Assembly (NCBI GenBank): GCA_017607445.1
Contig: JAEVHH010000002.1
Span: forward strand, 4,889,501 to 4,953,500
From: Histoplasma ohiense
Lineage: Eukaryota > Ascomycota > Eurotiomycetes > Onygenales > Ajellomycetaceae
DNA length: 64,000 nt
Reading direction: 5' to 3'
Below are positions 23,201 through 36,000 of this stretch, in pieces (the stretch's first letter is position 1; each line of letters opens with the position of its first letter). The notes under the pieces are model-generated. The model worked only from the letters and a program-made list of their open reading frames with translations. It made no database searches and was not told where the DNA came from. The position numbers and the translations under genes are program-made.

Positions 23201-26200
23201 TGCTTTACAAACGGGGAGAAGAAGGACCTTCTGTCGGCCGTTGCAGCGAAGGAAGCCAGAATTTCGTCTCCCGTTAAGTTGGTGCACCAATTTGTTGAAG
23301 TACAAGCTCAAGAATCCCCGTCAAAAATAGCTCTCGAGTTCGCATCCAAAATCCCTGGGAAACAAGGGCTTTTCAAGCGAAAATGGACATACAAAGAGTT
23401 TAACGAGGTCAGTAATAAATACGCCAGGCTGCTACAAAGGAACGGCGCGTCCCCGGGAAATTTGATAGGGATTTGTTTCGATAAATGCCCTGAGGCATAT
23501 TTTGCGATATTGGCCATATTGAAAGTTGGCTGCGCGTATGTTGCTCTCGACCCAGGAGCCCCAGAAGCGCGGAAGAAATTCATTTTGAACGATTCCGGGG
23601 CCAAAATTTTGCTTTCCACGACATCGAAGAAAAATGAGCTGAAAGGGTTGCCTGTTTTAATTTTGGATAGTCCGGGAATTCTGGACGGTATACCTTCTCT
23701 GCCTCCAGTTCTAGAAGAGGAGATACAACCAGAGGACTGCTGTTACTGCCTGTACACTTCGGGAACAACAGGCACTCCCAAGGGCTGCGAAATAACACAT
23801 GACAATGTTGTCCAGGCTATGCTCTCTTTCCAAAGACTATTCCATGGTCACTGGGACGAGAAATCTCGGTGGTTACAATTTGCAGCGTTCCATTTTGATG
23901 TCAGCGTTCTGGAACAGTATTGGAGTTGGAGCGTTGGAATATGTGTAACAGCTTGTCCTAGGGACACAATATTTGCGGATTTGCTTGGCACCATTCGAGA
24001 ACTCGAGATCACTCACATTGACTTAACTCCCAGTTTAGCACGCTTGCTTGACCCAGAAGAAACTCCCTCACTTCGTCGTGGGGTTTTTATCACTGGCGGA
24101 GAGCAGCTTAAACAAGAAATTCTCGAAGCTTGGGGTGAATACGGAGTGATATATAATGGATACGGCCCGACAGAAGTAACTATTGGCTGCACGATGCTCC
24201 CTCGGGTGCCGCGAAATGGCAAACCGTCAAATATTGGACCACAATTTGACAATGTCGGTAGCGTTGTGTGCAAACCGGGAACTACGACACCAGTCCTGCG
24301 GGGTGGCGTAGGGGAGCTTTGCGTGACAGGAGCCCTTGTTGGACGAGGGTATCTCAACCGACCTCAGCTCACGGAAGAGAAATTTCAATATGTTAAAGAA
24401 ATGGGTGAACGGATTTATCGCACTGGAGACCTAGTGCGACTTCTCCATGATGGCAGTTTTTGCTTTCTTGGACGGATCGACGACCAGGTCAAACTTCGTG
24501 GCCAACGCCTTGAAATTGGGGAGATCAACCAAGTTATTTCCAATTCTGCAGAGGAGGTGGGAGAAGTCGCTACGATGGTTTTGAAGCAAACAAGTCGGTC
24601 AAAAGAGCAGCTTGTGTCATTCTTCACCACGAATACGCCAAAAAACCCCGATGCGTTGACATGCCGAATCGATTTCGATCCTGGAATGAATAAAATCCTT
24701 TCCGAAATCAATCAAGCATGCCATAAAATGCTGCCAGGTTTCATGATTCCGACACATATCCTTCCTGTAACCGCTTTTCCCTTAAATGCAAATAATAAAA
24801 TTGACCAGAGACATCTGAAAAAAATCTATGAGGATATGACTTTGGAGGAGATGCAGCGGCTATCCTCTCAGACTCGAATCGATTCCCAAACACCACCGAA
24901 GGATGTATGCGCAATAATGGCTCTCGTGTCCAAAGTTACAGGGGTAGAAGTCTCTGCTATCTCACCATGGTCAAGCATATTTGAACTTGGCTTAGACTCC
25001 ATTTCCGCCATCTCATTCTCTAGAATATTGAGAGATTCGGGATTTAAGGCAGCTCAACCATCTTTGTTAATGAAGAGTTAGTATTTTTGCGGCGAAGTGT
25101 ATGCCCCTATTCCTTTTATCCTCAATAACTAACCTCAAATAGATTCAACCATCATGGCACTTTCCAACGCACTGAAACGATCTGCAGCAAATGAGCTTAC
25201 TAAAAAGGCGTTGTATCAAGAATCTAGACAGCGGATTACAGCATTCGCCCATAGGAATCTTACGCTCGTTGCCCGCAAACTAGGGATTCCCTTAGCATCC
25301 ATCGAAGCAGTCGCTCCTTGTACATCCCTACAAGAGGGTATGATATATCGATTTATTGAAAGCCAGAAGCCGGTATACTTCACAAACTTCAATTTTGAGT
25401 TGTCATCGATCGTTAATGTTTCTCGCCTCAAAACTGCGTGGCTGAAAGCCCAGAGTTCTGTACAAATACTTCGAACCAAATTTCCATTAACGGCTGGCCA
25501 CTATTCCCAAGTTATCCTTAAAGAAGATCATTTTCCGTGGTTTGAATTAACAGCCATCAGTGATGCCGAAGTTGGAAGTGTCGCCAACGGCCGATATAAG
25601 GAGTGGTGCAGTGAACCTGCAAACTTGACTGGGAGAGTTTGGGAAGTCGGTGTCGTCATAGGGCCAGGGACAAGATGGATGTGCTTGAATATTTTCCATG
25701 GATTATACGATGGAAACTCCTTACCCCTTTTATTAAATATCGTTTTACAAGCATATATTGACCATACAAGCGCACCGGAAACACCGTCATATATTGAATG
25801 TCTGGCCCGAGGTCCCCTATGCAAAATACCAGGAGCGAAGGAGTTTTGGCTTAAACATCTTGATGGCCCTCCAAAACCGCTACCATTTATAAGCGACGCA
25901 CACGAACGTGACCCATTGGTCACAATACTGGGAATCGGAAAGTTAGAGAAGCTTGAGCCATTAAGACGAAAGCTCGATGTGTTAGAGCAATCTGTACTCT
26001 TAGCATGCTGGCTTCGCGTCCTCGAATTACATTTCAAGTTCATTCCGATTGTTGGTGTCATAGTATCAGGCAGGGCACACGATATCAAAGACACTGAAGA
26101 TATCGTTGGACCAATGTTTAATACCCTTCCCTGCAATATCTCATGTTCAAAGATTTTCTCCATGGCTGATTTGGTGAGAAGCTGTCATGAGTATTATATC

Positions 26201-29200
26201 TCCACGCTCCAATACCAACACACCTCTCTCAGAGATATTATGAAATGGATGCAACGGAGATCCGGAATCCCTCTTTTCGACAATCTATTTGTCTTCCAAA
26301 GGGAACCCAATGAAAAGGTTCACTCGGCAGGTTCACTGTGGTCATCGATAATTTCCCAATCTGAACCCGACTACCCAGCAGCCTTTGAGGTGCAGCGAGA
26401 CAGGGATGGCTCTTTGACAGTAACTCTTGTGACACAGGCTTCCAGTTTTACTACTGAAGCTGCACAGCAACTTACTTTGCAGTTCCGTGACACGCTAGTT
26501 GACTTCCTAGATAATCCGTCCAGCAAGCTGAATCTTGCCACACAGGGATCGGATAACTCCGAAATTGGAAATGCTGGTGTTCGCAACATTCAACCGCATA
26601 CTAACGGCTACACCTCCAAGTTCTCACTTCTACCTTTTGAGTGGACGGCCATGGCATCTCGACTTCGTGAAGAGATCGCATCGATTGCCAATATAGATGC
26701 TCTCGCAATTCAGGAAAACACATCTATTTTTGAAGTTGGGTTAGATAGCATTGATGCCATCAAACTATCTTCCCGCCTGGCAAACGCAGGCATCAGAGTG
26801 ACAGTTACTACGATTATGCGCGGCCAGACCATTAAGAACATCCTGCATGATATTGAATCAAACGAACCGAATGGAGAGGTCAAACCACAGGTTTCGTTGG
26901 AGGTGCTAGAACAAGAACTGCGGAATTACTTTGAGAACGACAGATTCGATCTAGCTCAGATCGAACGTATTTTCCCGGCTACACCTCTTCAAGAAGCAAT
27001 GGTTGCTGAGATGGTCGCTTCTGACTTCAATCGCTACTTTAATCATGATATTCTCGAGATCAAGGACAATGTGGACATCGATAAACTAAAAAGGGCCTGG
27101 CAGCAGGTTGTTGACGCCAATTCGATCTTTCGAACCTCATTCGCTGAAGTCTCTGATCCTCGATTTCCGTTTACCTATGCACAATTAATTCACCACCCCG
27201 GGAAACCAATGGATTGGAGCGTGGTCGACACGATCAGTAGATCCGTTGATACCATATTGGAAGAGGAGCGGCGGAAAGCAACTGCTACCTTTCTGGCGGG
27301 GAAACCGCTATTCAAGGTCCAATTGCTAGGCTCAGTCAATGAAGGACAAAAACGGCACTTGCTTCTCTCAATGCCCCATGCGATGTACGATGGCTGGTCA
27401 TTAGATCTTCTCAATGAGGATATTGCGACTTGTTACTCTGGTCAGCGTCCCAATATCAGGGGATCGTGCGACAAAGCTCTAAGCCATATTTTGAATTCGA
27501 CTCGAAACGAGCTGGGCTTGCAATCCTGGAAAGGAACTCTCGGTGGTGCTTGCCCAACTGCATTTCCGAAGCAGATAAATGCTGGGGGGGATTATTCAAA
27601 TGTTCACCACAAGGAAAAGGTTTTAGATATTCCGATCACAGATGTCAATTCTTTTTGCAAAAATCAGGGTATCACACTTCAAACTCTCAGTTTAACATGC
27701 TGGGCACTCGTACTCAGTGGCTACTTGGGAAAGCTCGACGTCGTTTTCGGCACTATACTAGCGGGAAGAGATATCCCAGATACAAATGCGGAGCAACTCA
27801 TGTTCCCGCTGATGAATTCAGTGGCTATCCGCATCGTCTTGCACGGGAGCCGGTCAGATATGCTAAAATATGTTCAAGAAACATTAGTACCTGTCTCCGA
27901 GCATCAATACATCCCTCTTCGAACCGCCAAGCAAGTGTCAGGTTTTGGGGGCCAAAGTCTATTTGATACCCTGTTCATCTTCCAGAAGCGGCCGCGTCAA
28001 GATTCGTGTTTACAGGAGCCACTCTATAAGTCTATTGGTGGCTTCTCCGATGTCGAGTACCCAGTGTGCATTGAAATGGAAGATCTTAAAAATTCCATAG
28101 TGTGGCGAGTTGCTTGTAGAGATACCGTGTTAGGAGAACTTGATGCCTCCAAGCTCCTTGACAGGCTCAACTTTGTATTTGAGAACATTACCAAATACCC
28201 TGACAGTGAGACAATTGATTTCAGCGACGATGGCATATCGATCTGCCAGAGCCCTGTATTTCAAGAGCAGGACAGGGGTGAAGAGAATAACACTTTTAGT
28301 GAAGTTGCGCCAACCAACATTCGATCTTCTCCGCTAGAACAAGAGATTAGAGCTGTTTTATCTTCTATATCTAATATCCCGGTGGAAGAAATAACCCGCG
28401 AAGCAACTCTTTTCCATCTTGGCCTGGATAGCATCAGTGCCATTAAAGTGGCAGCACTGCTGAAAAAGAAAGGTATCCTACTTTCCGTAAGTGATATGCT
28501 ACGGGCTGGTACCGTTCCTAACATGGCTCAATTAGCCATGTCAGAGCCAAGTGAAGCTCTCCTACCAGACCACGACAAAATACTAGGAAATATGTTGGAA
28601 GCGGTGAATGTGCTGTCACTACTACAATCCCATGGGATTAACACACAAGAGGTAGAGAAAGTTATTCCAGCAACTTCTGGACAAGTGTATATGCTAAACG
28701 TCCATGAGAATTCCAACGGGCAACTATTCTACCCATGCTTCTTCTACCGGATAACAAATGCGATTGTAACTCAGGAAACTCTCTCAGCGGCCTGGAAGGC
28801 TTTAATCAACGACCTTCCAATTTTGCGCACACAATTTATCGCCACAAGAAGACGGTCTTTGCCCTATATACAGGTGGTGCGTAAGGAGGCGAACAATCCC
28901 ATCGTATGGCGGCAAGGTTTGAAAATTCAAAAGAATATGATCCTCGATGCACGCCCTTGCCAGCAAATACCAGTAACATTATATGCTTCGCAGCAGCTGG
29001 GCGAAACGATATTGATTCTTCACATCCACCATGCCTTGTATGATGCTGTCAGTCTGCCTAGAATGATGAATATGCTTGCGGACCTCTGCACCAGCCTAAG
29101 GCCGAGCGCCAAATCTCAGAATGCCAAAGTGGACATATCAGAGCTAGTCGTCCACCAGCATATACACTCCAGGCCACAAGAACGACGAAACTTCTGGAGA

Positions 29201-30259
29201 AACTACCTCGCGCCTGTCCAGAATTCTGAACGACAACAAGAAATCCAGCTTCCAAAAATCAGACAGCCAATCGACGCAGAGATAGTTCATAAATACCGCC
29301 AATCTCTCGTGAAAGACATTGACAAACTGGAGAAGCTCGGCCGATCGTACGGCGTCAGCGTGCATGCTCTCTTTTTAGCCATCTATGCCAGAATCCATTC
29401 CTCCATCATCAATAATAGAATTGACCACAGAAACACTACCAGTCCCGACAACCTCACTGTCGGAATCTACCTCGCAAACCGCTCGCACTCCCTAGACGGC
29501 CTTCCCGAACTAATTGCACCTACCCTCAACATAGTTCCCCTACGTATCGCCCTCCAACAAGAAACAAACAGCAGACAGCAGTCCATCGTCGACCAGGCAC
29601 GGAGAATCCAAGGGGACTTGCATGAGGTGAGCCGCGTCGAACATTCATGCGTCTCCCTGATCGATATTGCGGACTGGACCGGGGTGAAACTGGATACCTT
29701 TGTGAATTTCATTAAGTTGCCGGTTACGCAGGGTGGAGCTCATAGCCCTGCAGAGCTTACAAGGGGGATGGCTCAGATTGTGCCGTTGCAAGCAGCTGAA
29801 GGAGTTGAATTTGGCCGCGACAGTACGTCGGATGATTGCCCTGGAGAAATGCCGAATTCCAACCAAGCAGCGCTGGAGCCAGGCTTGAGCGAGACTTATG
29901 CAGATATTTACATGGTAAGCCACTCAAACCTCCCCAACCAAAAAGAAAAAAAAAAGTCGTTCGTTATCATGGATAAGCGAGTTTTCCCGTTCTATTTTCT
30001 TTTTTTTCTTTTCTTTTTTTCTTTTTCTATTTTTTTTTTGTTTTATCTCTTTGGTGGCAAAGTTCCTTGTGCTAACCATATATATGCTCTACCCCAGCCC
30101 GGGATTGACGTGGAAGTTGCGATAAGAGATAACGGGCTCGATGTGGGGATATTTAGCCACGGTGGTCGGATCAATAAGGCTGAAGCTGACTCCATTCTCG
30201 ATACGCTGCAACATGATATCCAGGATATCATGCTGAACGGGTGGGGGCCAGGAAAGTGA
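14290..30259 (+). CDS. SidC-type ferrichrome/ferricrocin nonribosomal peptide synthetase
   Basis: Giant cytosolic NRPS (about 5,100 residues) expected to build a cyclic hydroxamate siderophore of the ferricrocin class. Exons from the second on: 14653-18670, 18732-18980, 19046-19230, 19282-21693, 21752-22978, 23042-25076, 25143-29914 and 30098-30259. Exon 1 starts at 14290 (MDPTLGRRYTTFP) but its donor is unresolved. Domain order by nucleotide: A1 14.9-16.4 kb, T1 16.45, C1 16.7-18.0, A2 18.1-19.7, T2 19.8-20.0, C2 20.1-21.4, T3 21.5-21.8, C3 21.8-23.2, A3 23.3-24.8, T4 24.9-25.2, C4 25.2-26.5, T5 26.65-26.85, C5 26.9-28.2, T6 28.3-28.5, C6 28.6-30.2. This matches the SidC/NPS2 layout with T-C pairs for iterative use. 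A domains show TSGSTGLPKG, YGPTE and RTGD motifs. Oddities: T2 has GLNS for GLDS, and C3 has LHSLYDA for HHxxxDG. An extracellular-siderophore paralogue is the less likely alternative. Confidence 0.9.
29915..30097 (+). other. Last NRPS intron, frame-preserving
   Basis: This 183-bp intron has a GTAAGC donor, a GCTAAC branch site near 30071 and a CCCCAG acceptor. It contains no in-frame stop and its length is a multiple of three, so retention would add 61 residues. The pyrimidine tract would read as a Phe-rich hydrophobic stretch. Splicing is favoured because it joins YADIYM to PGIDVEVAIRDNGLD, the usual end of a condensation domain. Confidence 0.75.
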
Positions 30260-33029
30260 GATGAAGGGGTAAATTGTGAATTTTGCGGGCAAAATTTGTA
30301 CTTTCTTTCTTTACTAGAAAAACGTTTAATTCGTTTCGCCCCTGTGCCATATTCTGATAAAATGTATATAGACCACACTGTTTCTCCCCCCTTCATGTTA
30401 CGCTTCTGCGGCTAAGAATAGAACGATACGGGAGTACCTTTTTTTTTTTTTTTTTTTTTCTTCTCGTAACCATACGTGCATGCTTTGTATGCATCTAAGG
30501 TAGGATAAAATGCACAAGCACGACAGCACGAGTCTGCCGGAAAGCTTCTTAATTCCATAATTTCGTTTTTCTCGCTTTGCTTTTTCTTCCTATTCGTATC
30601 CTCAAGTCCAGTCGCACGGGTATGCAGATTCAGGGTCCGGGAATGAAAAATTCGAGAAGTGATGAAGCGAACCACGTAGCAGACAGGCACCTTCATTCAA
30701 TAATATACTTTCTGAACATGGAGGAGACTCGAGAGAGAAAGGGCAGGGAGAACAAGAGACAGCTGCAAGCCCATGGGGAGTAAGGATCTGGCACATAAGC
30801 AAAGTACCGTGCTGTATGTAGTAGTAGTAGTTAGGAAGCTGACATGTTTGCAAATGAGCCAAGTTAGTGTAACGAACGATAAATGGATAAATGTTCTTGT
30901 GTGAAATGTTCGCTCTTCATTCCTTTTTTATTTTTCTTTTCCCACCAATTTTTTTCTTTTCTCCAGCTTTTTTTTTATATCTTTCAGGTTGGGTTGGCTC
31001 CGTCTAAAGTCATTGGTTACTAGGAGGATATTGATAGCAACCCGGAACAAGGTTTTTCTTTCTCTCATTTTCGGGAAGATTACCCACCTACCTACCTCCA
31101 GCGGGTTATCCATGGATGGTCGACGGGATTCCCACGTCCGAAGGCTTTCTTTCATCTGTTCATGAAGCGTGCGAGTGGCAGAGCGCAGAGAGTTCCTGCA
31201 GCGATATAGCTTGGCTGCTTGGGGGAACCGCGGTTTGGAACAATTACTATGTGGGCTTTAGATAAAGACGACAACTACAACAAAAAAAAAGGAGAGACCA
31301 ATGAAGACATTTTCTCCTTCCCCATGGGAATTGCAAAATCGAAAGGTACATGTACAGTACAAGCCGATATCTTTTTTTTTTTTTTTTTTCCAATGTATGT
31401 ATGGAGGATTGAGGTACCAACTGGCATTGAGTCTCGGGCTTGTGTGAGTCCGCGCCAGCCATAGGCCTCTCTCTCAGCCTATGAAAGCCTTCTATCAGGA
31501 CCGTTTTGCCTGAAGAGGAACCAGGAACAAGCCACAGGTACACATCACACCAATAGAAGGCAACACTAATGCCGGCAATATTGGCATTTCGAATCGGCTG
31601 GATTGCTGACGGGGGGAATGGCAGGCAAGAGAACTGTCTGGAAGGCATTCCAGGGGCATTACGCAGCGTACTTAAATTTATATTTAGTTATAGCTATCAG
31701 CTAACTAACTAGTTCTGATATTCCTGGCAGGCATCGGCCGCAGATACAAAGGTGGTACCTCTTCCCCCGCTGCCACCGCTATCTGTTATCGCGTACCCCT
31801 CAAGTCTGCCGTGGTTGGGGCCGCGCCAAGCCCGCGCTAGCCGTTCTGGGCCATCCACAACAACACTGAACGCGCTGTCCGACCCGCGCGTGGCGAAGTA
31901 GCCGAAGACTGCGAGAAATGCCACCGCGAGAACAACATCTTCAACCTCACCTCCGTCCCCGTCCCAGTCCCCGTCCCAGTCCCCCTCCCAGTACCAGTAC
32001 CGGCTGTCTCTCGCTTGCTCAGGTCAAGGCACGGGCTATCTCAGCGCTGATTTGAAGCCACTACATCGCAAAGGGAGACCAACGACCAGAGGCAGCGGGC
32101 GTGTCTATCTGGCACACACGCCGCCACCCACACCCACCTTGTCCTCGCGCCTCCTCCCGCGCGCCTCGTCTGTCTGTCTGTCTGTCGCTTTCTTCGTCCT
32201 TCCTCGAATCCTCCCTTCGTTCCATCGCATCCTTTGGCTCTTTTCCCCCCTTATGGTTTTATCTCCGTCCTATCCATCAGCAGTCATCCGTTCTCTCTCT
32301 CTATTCTATGTACGTCTCCTCCGTCCGTCGCGTCTTTTTCTGACGTTGCTGTCCTCTTTGCGCGCGCATTCCTCCTCCTTACTATCTCCTAGCTGTCGAA
32401 TCCTGCTGCGCTCAACACACACCCTCTTTGCCTTGGACAACCCCACCTTCTCTCGTGCTGCTCCTCCTGTTTCCTTTGTCCCCTGCCATACAATACCTAT
32501 TCGCTCTTGCTGACCACCCCGCTCCTTCGTTCTGGTCAGACCCTCGTCACTTGACTCGAAGGAAGCATCCCTCTGAGCGCACGAATGGAGGCTCCAACTG
32601 GTGCGAATTCCTCGAGTCTGTCGTGAACTGACTGTCCCCCTCCGTTTCCGATATATTTCGACAGAAAAAAGAGAATCGCTCCTGAAACTCTCTGGCCTTA
32701 TTCTCTCGTTTCATCGATCAACCTTTCTGCATGGTTTTGGGGTTATCATTGGCAGATATTAATACATACACGGCAGTCTCCGTCCTTTGTCGCTCTTCGC
32801 TATTATCCACTGCATCGCGATATTTACGCTTTCTCTGACGGTACTTTCCTCTCAACATCCTCAACAAGAAAAATAATAATATATATACTTCCCTGCGACT
32901 TGGCAAGATCCTTTATCTCGCTCTCTTTGACTCTCTGCGGTTGCGCACACATCATCATTCGAACCTTATCGCAATAAATCTCCTTTGCTCTTTCGCTTCT
33001 TGTTTGGAGTTTGATACCCACTGGCCGTG
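30260..33029. other. Intergenic and leader of the Wee1-type kinase
   Basis: This 2.8-kb stretch follows the NRPS. It holds T runs at 30439-30459 and 31372-31389, a C-rich tandem repeat (31954-32003), a TCTG microsatellite (32169-32186) and about 0.9 kb of pyrimidine-rich sequence (32100-33029) with several upstream ATGs, probably the kinase promoter and leader. No convincing gene is seen on either strand. Confidence 0.6.
31954..32003. repeat. C-rich tandem repeat (CCCGTCCCAGTC-like unit)
   Basis: About three imperfect 12-bp copies built on GTCCCAGTCCCC are followed by two AGTACC-type copies. The other strand is G-rich. Confidence 0.75.
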
Positions 33030-36000
33030 ATGGTTGCTTCATTCTCACCACACCGCGAGGCGGGAGGGACTCTCCATCTGCCGTCGCCAAACGGAATCCA
33101 CGTTAATCCCAGCGTGGCCATCAAGCAGCTGCGGCGCTCTCTTTCGAGATCCCCTTCAAAAGGCAGCAATTTCCGCCTCCTAGCTCGACCCAATTCTCCA
33201 TCCAAACATACGCATTTCATTTCGTCTCCACTCTCTCCGTCACGCCGAGCTTCCCAAGGGAATATGTTCCTTGTGTCAGCCAATTCTCTACCGTCCCCCT
33301 TAGCTGTCCCATATCCTCCAAGCGCAAGAATTAACAGACCAGGGATTCGTCGGACGACCAGCTTTCAGCCTCCCAGATCTCGTACTACGCCATCGAGCCC
33401 TGCGAAGCGTGTGTTGCTCGACTCTCGTGATAGCGGAAATTCGATAACGTCCCCTCTTGTTGTCGAGAAGTCCGAGGAACCAGTGCCTCCTCTCCAGCTT
33501 TCGCCTACGGAAATCACTAGTACCCCTGAACTTGCCTGCGGTGACAGCACACTCAATCAGCCAGCAGATAGCTCCTTTGCACAAATGCCTGTTTCGAGAG
33601 TGGAAAAACGACGGAGTGGAACATTTAGGCCGTTCCCTTCGACATCAAGTCCGTTGAAGCGCAGCGATGTTGTTATGAATCTTGACCAAACGCCTCTTCG
33701 AAGCCCTTCGGCCAAGCGACGTAGCGTGCACGGTGCCAGCTTCACCTCAGACTTTAACCTGTTTGAAGCCGAAAACAGCATAGGAAGCACACCAGATAAA
33801 CAACCAAATCAAACCGAAAGCGATCCTGCCATCTCCAATCTCTCTCAAGTATCGTCCAACTTTTCTGTGATCCCGAAACGCTCATCGTCTCTCAGGAAAT
33901 CTACTCTCCAACAACGGCAATCGGAGCGGTCCCTGTTTTCTCGTGCTAGAGCCGGTACTGAGAATGACACCGAATCCATTCCAAACAGCCCGATTTTTCT
34001 ACGGAGCAACCAACCGAAATCCTTTGATGGCCACCTCTTTTCCTCCGTGCCTCGTGACGGCTCTTCCTCCAGTCATATTTTTTCCAATTCTTCTGCCACA
34101 CTTTTTTCATCACACGCGAACCACAAATCAACTCAGACTCCGCATCCTGCTCCCCATCCACTCTCGAGAACCATTACACAGTCTTCGTCTAGTTCTAGCC
34201 TCGTTGACGATTCGCCAACACATGGGCCGATCAACAGGTTTGAAAAGCCAAGGCCCATCCTAAATTTCTCCAAGTCGCTTCCGACTGGTTCGACACGGCC
34301 AGTTGGGCCCAGTCAGCTAAGTCAGGAGAATCCAGACACATCTACGGAGTCATTCGCGACGCCTGAAAACTATAAGCTTGTGAAACCCCTCCCAGCTGCT
34401 TTTATGTCCACGGGTCTCATCTCCAAGAAAAATCGCAATGTGGATGATGTCCATAACGTATCTATTACCAGCAAAAATATGCCCGACACCCCATGTAAAC
34501 GGCCACTCAATATGTTTCCTGGTGTTCATAAGCCATTACCCCAGTCAGCAACCGAAAAGACGAGACCGAATGGCCCTTCATCTGGAACCCCTTGGACACC
34601 GTTTACTCAGCAACAGTCTACCGCATCTCCTCACCCAGGTCCCTTTTCCAAAGGCATGAGCATTTTTGGCAATTTCTATGCAAAGTCAACTATCTCGCGT
34701 CGTGGTAGCTTCGTCAGTGTGGATGGAGACGACCTTTCCCAGTCTCAATCGCCTTCTAGGAAAAATGATTCCCAGTCAACCAACGATACCGAACTGCCCC
34801 CTACCCCCACAAAACAAACATTTTTCCCCAGTGGCAGCCATTTCTCTAAATCACGCCCTCATCGCCCTACCCACAGTCAAACACCTTCATTCGATTCGTT
34901 ATGTGGCCCTTCCGGACCCTGTTGTAAGTTGTCTTCTGTTGAACATTCATCGCCCAATATGGATGTAGAAAGTGATAGCGACATGGATGACTCCCCGTCT
35001 GCGGCTTTAACCCATAAATTGAGCCAACGTCCCTTCCCCGTTTCCTCTTCTCTTCCCAGATCGCGCCTCGTGCAGAATCTATATTCTCCTTCTCCGAGTC
35101 CAAAGAACCTATTCCATACCCTCTCTCCTCTCAAAATTTCTCAGTTCGGAAATACTAAGTTTAATCCCAACTCAATAGCAAGCCCTCTTGGAAATAAATC
35201 ATTGGGACGAGACTCCCCCCACACCCCACAAGAACACATTTTGCCCCCCGATCCAAGCGGCTTATCGATATCAGCCCAAGGCGACCGGAGATCCAACCCG
35301 CAAGATCATCGTTCATCAGTGCTACCAGCAACGCCAACTGCTCCACGCGAGTACTTTGCACCAGTTGGGAAAAAAGCAAGTCTTTCTCTGGGCGGTTACA
35401 ACGCACCAGATATAGACCCAAGCCTTACGTCTCGTTTTGAGAAGGTTGAATTAGTTGGGACAGGGGAATTCTCGCAGGTATATCGCGTCACTGAACCGCA
35501 ATCAACGACACCATTTGGATCACCATTCCAGCCGACCTCCTTCTCGCAAACCCATGAAAAACAAAACAAAACAACAGCAGTAACTCGTGCTGAACGGGTG
35601 TGGGCTGTGAAAAAGTCTAATCAACCGTGTACTGGTCCAAAGGATCGAGAACGCCGGAACAATGAAGTTGTCGCGTTGAAGGCGCTGGCTAATTGCGACT
35701 ATATCATTTCCTACGCCGACAGCTGGGAGTACAACAATATCCTATATATCCAGACGGAATTTTGCGAAGAAGGGAGCCTAGACTTGTTCCTGTCACAGGT
35801 GGGACTTAAGGCCAGGCTTGATGATTTTAGAATTTGGAAAATACTGCTTGAGTTGTCGTTGGTAAGCAATACGTCTAACCATCAAAATTCTATTCATTTT
35901 CCCTCCGGTCTATTTGCTAAGTTACGTCCCATAGGGCCTCAAACACGTCCATGATTCTGGGTTCATCCACCTGGATTTGAAACCGGCGAATGTTTTGATA

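Noticed and set aside
27430..27966. 178-codon plus-strand frame within the NRPS
   Set aside because: It is an out-of-frame reading of condensation domain 5, whose correct frame is intact through this stretch.
31709..31924. 71-codon minus-strand frame next to the C-rich repeat
   Set aside because: It is short, in GC-biased sequence beside a tandem repeat, with no recognisable similarity.
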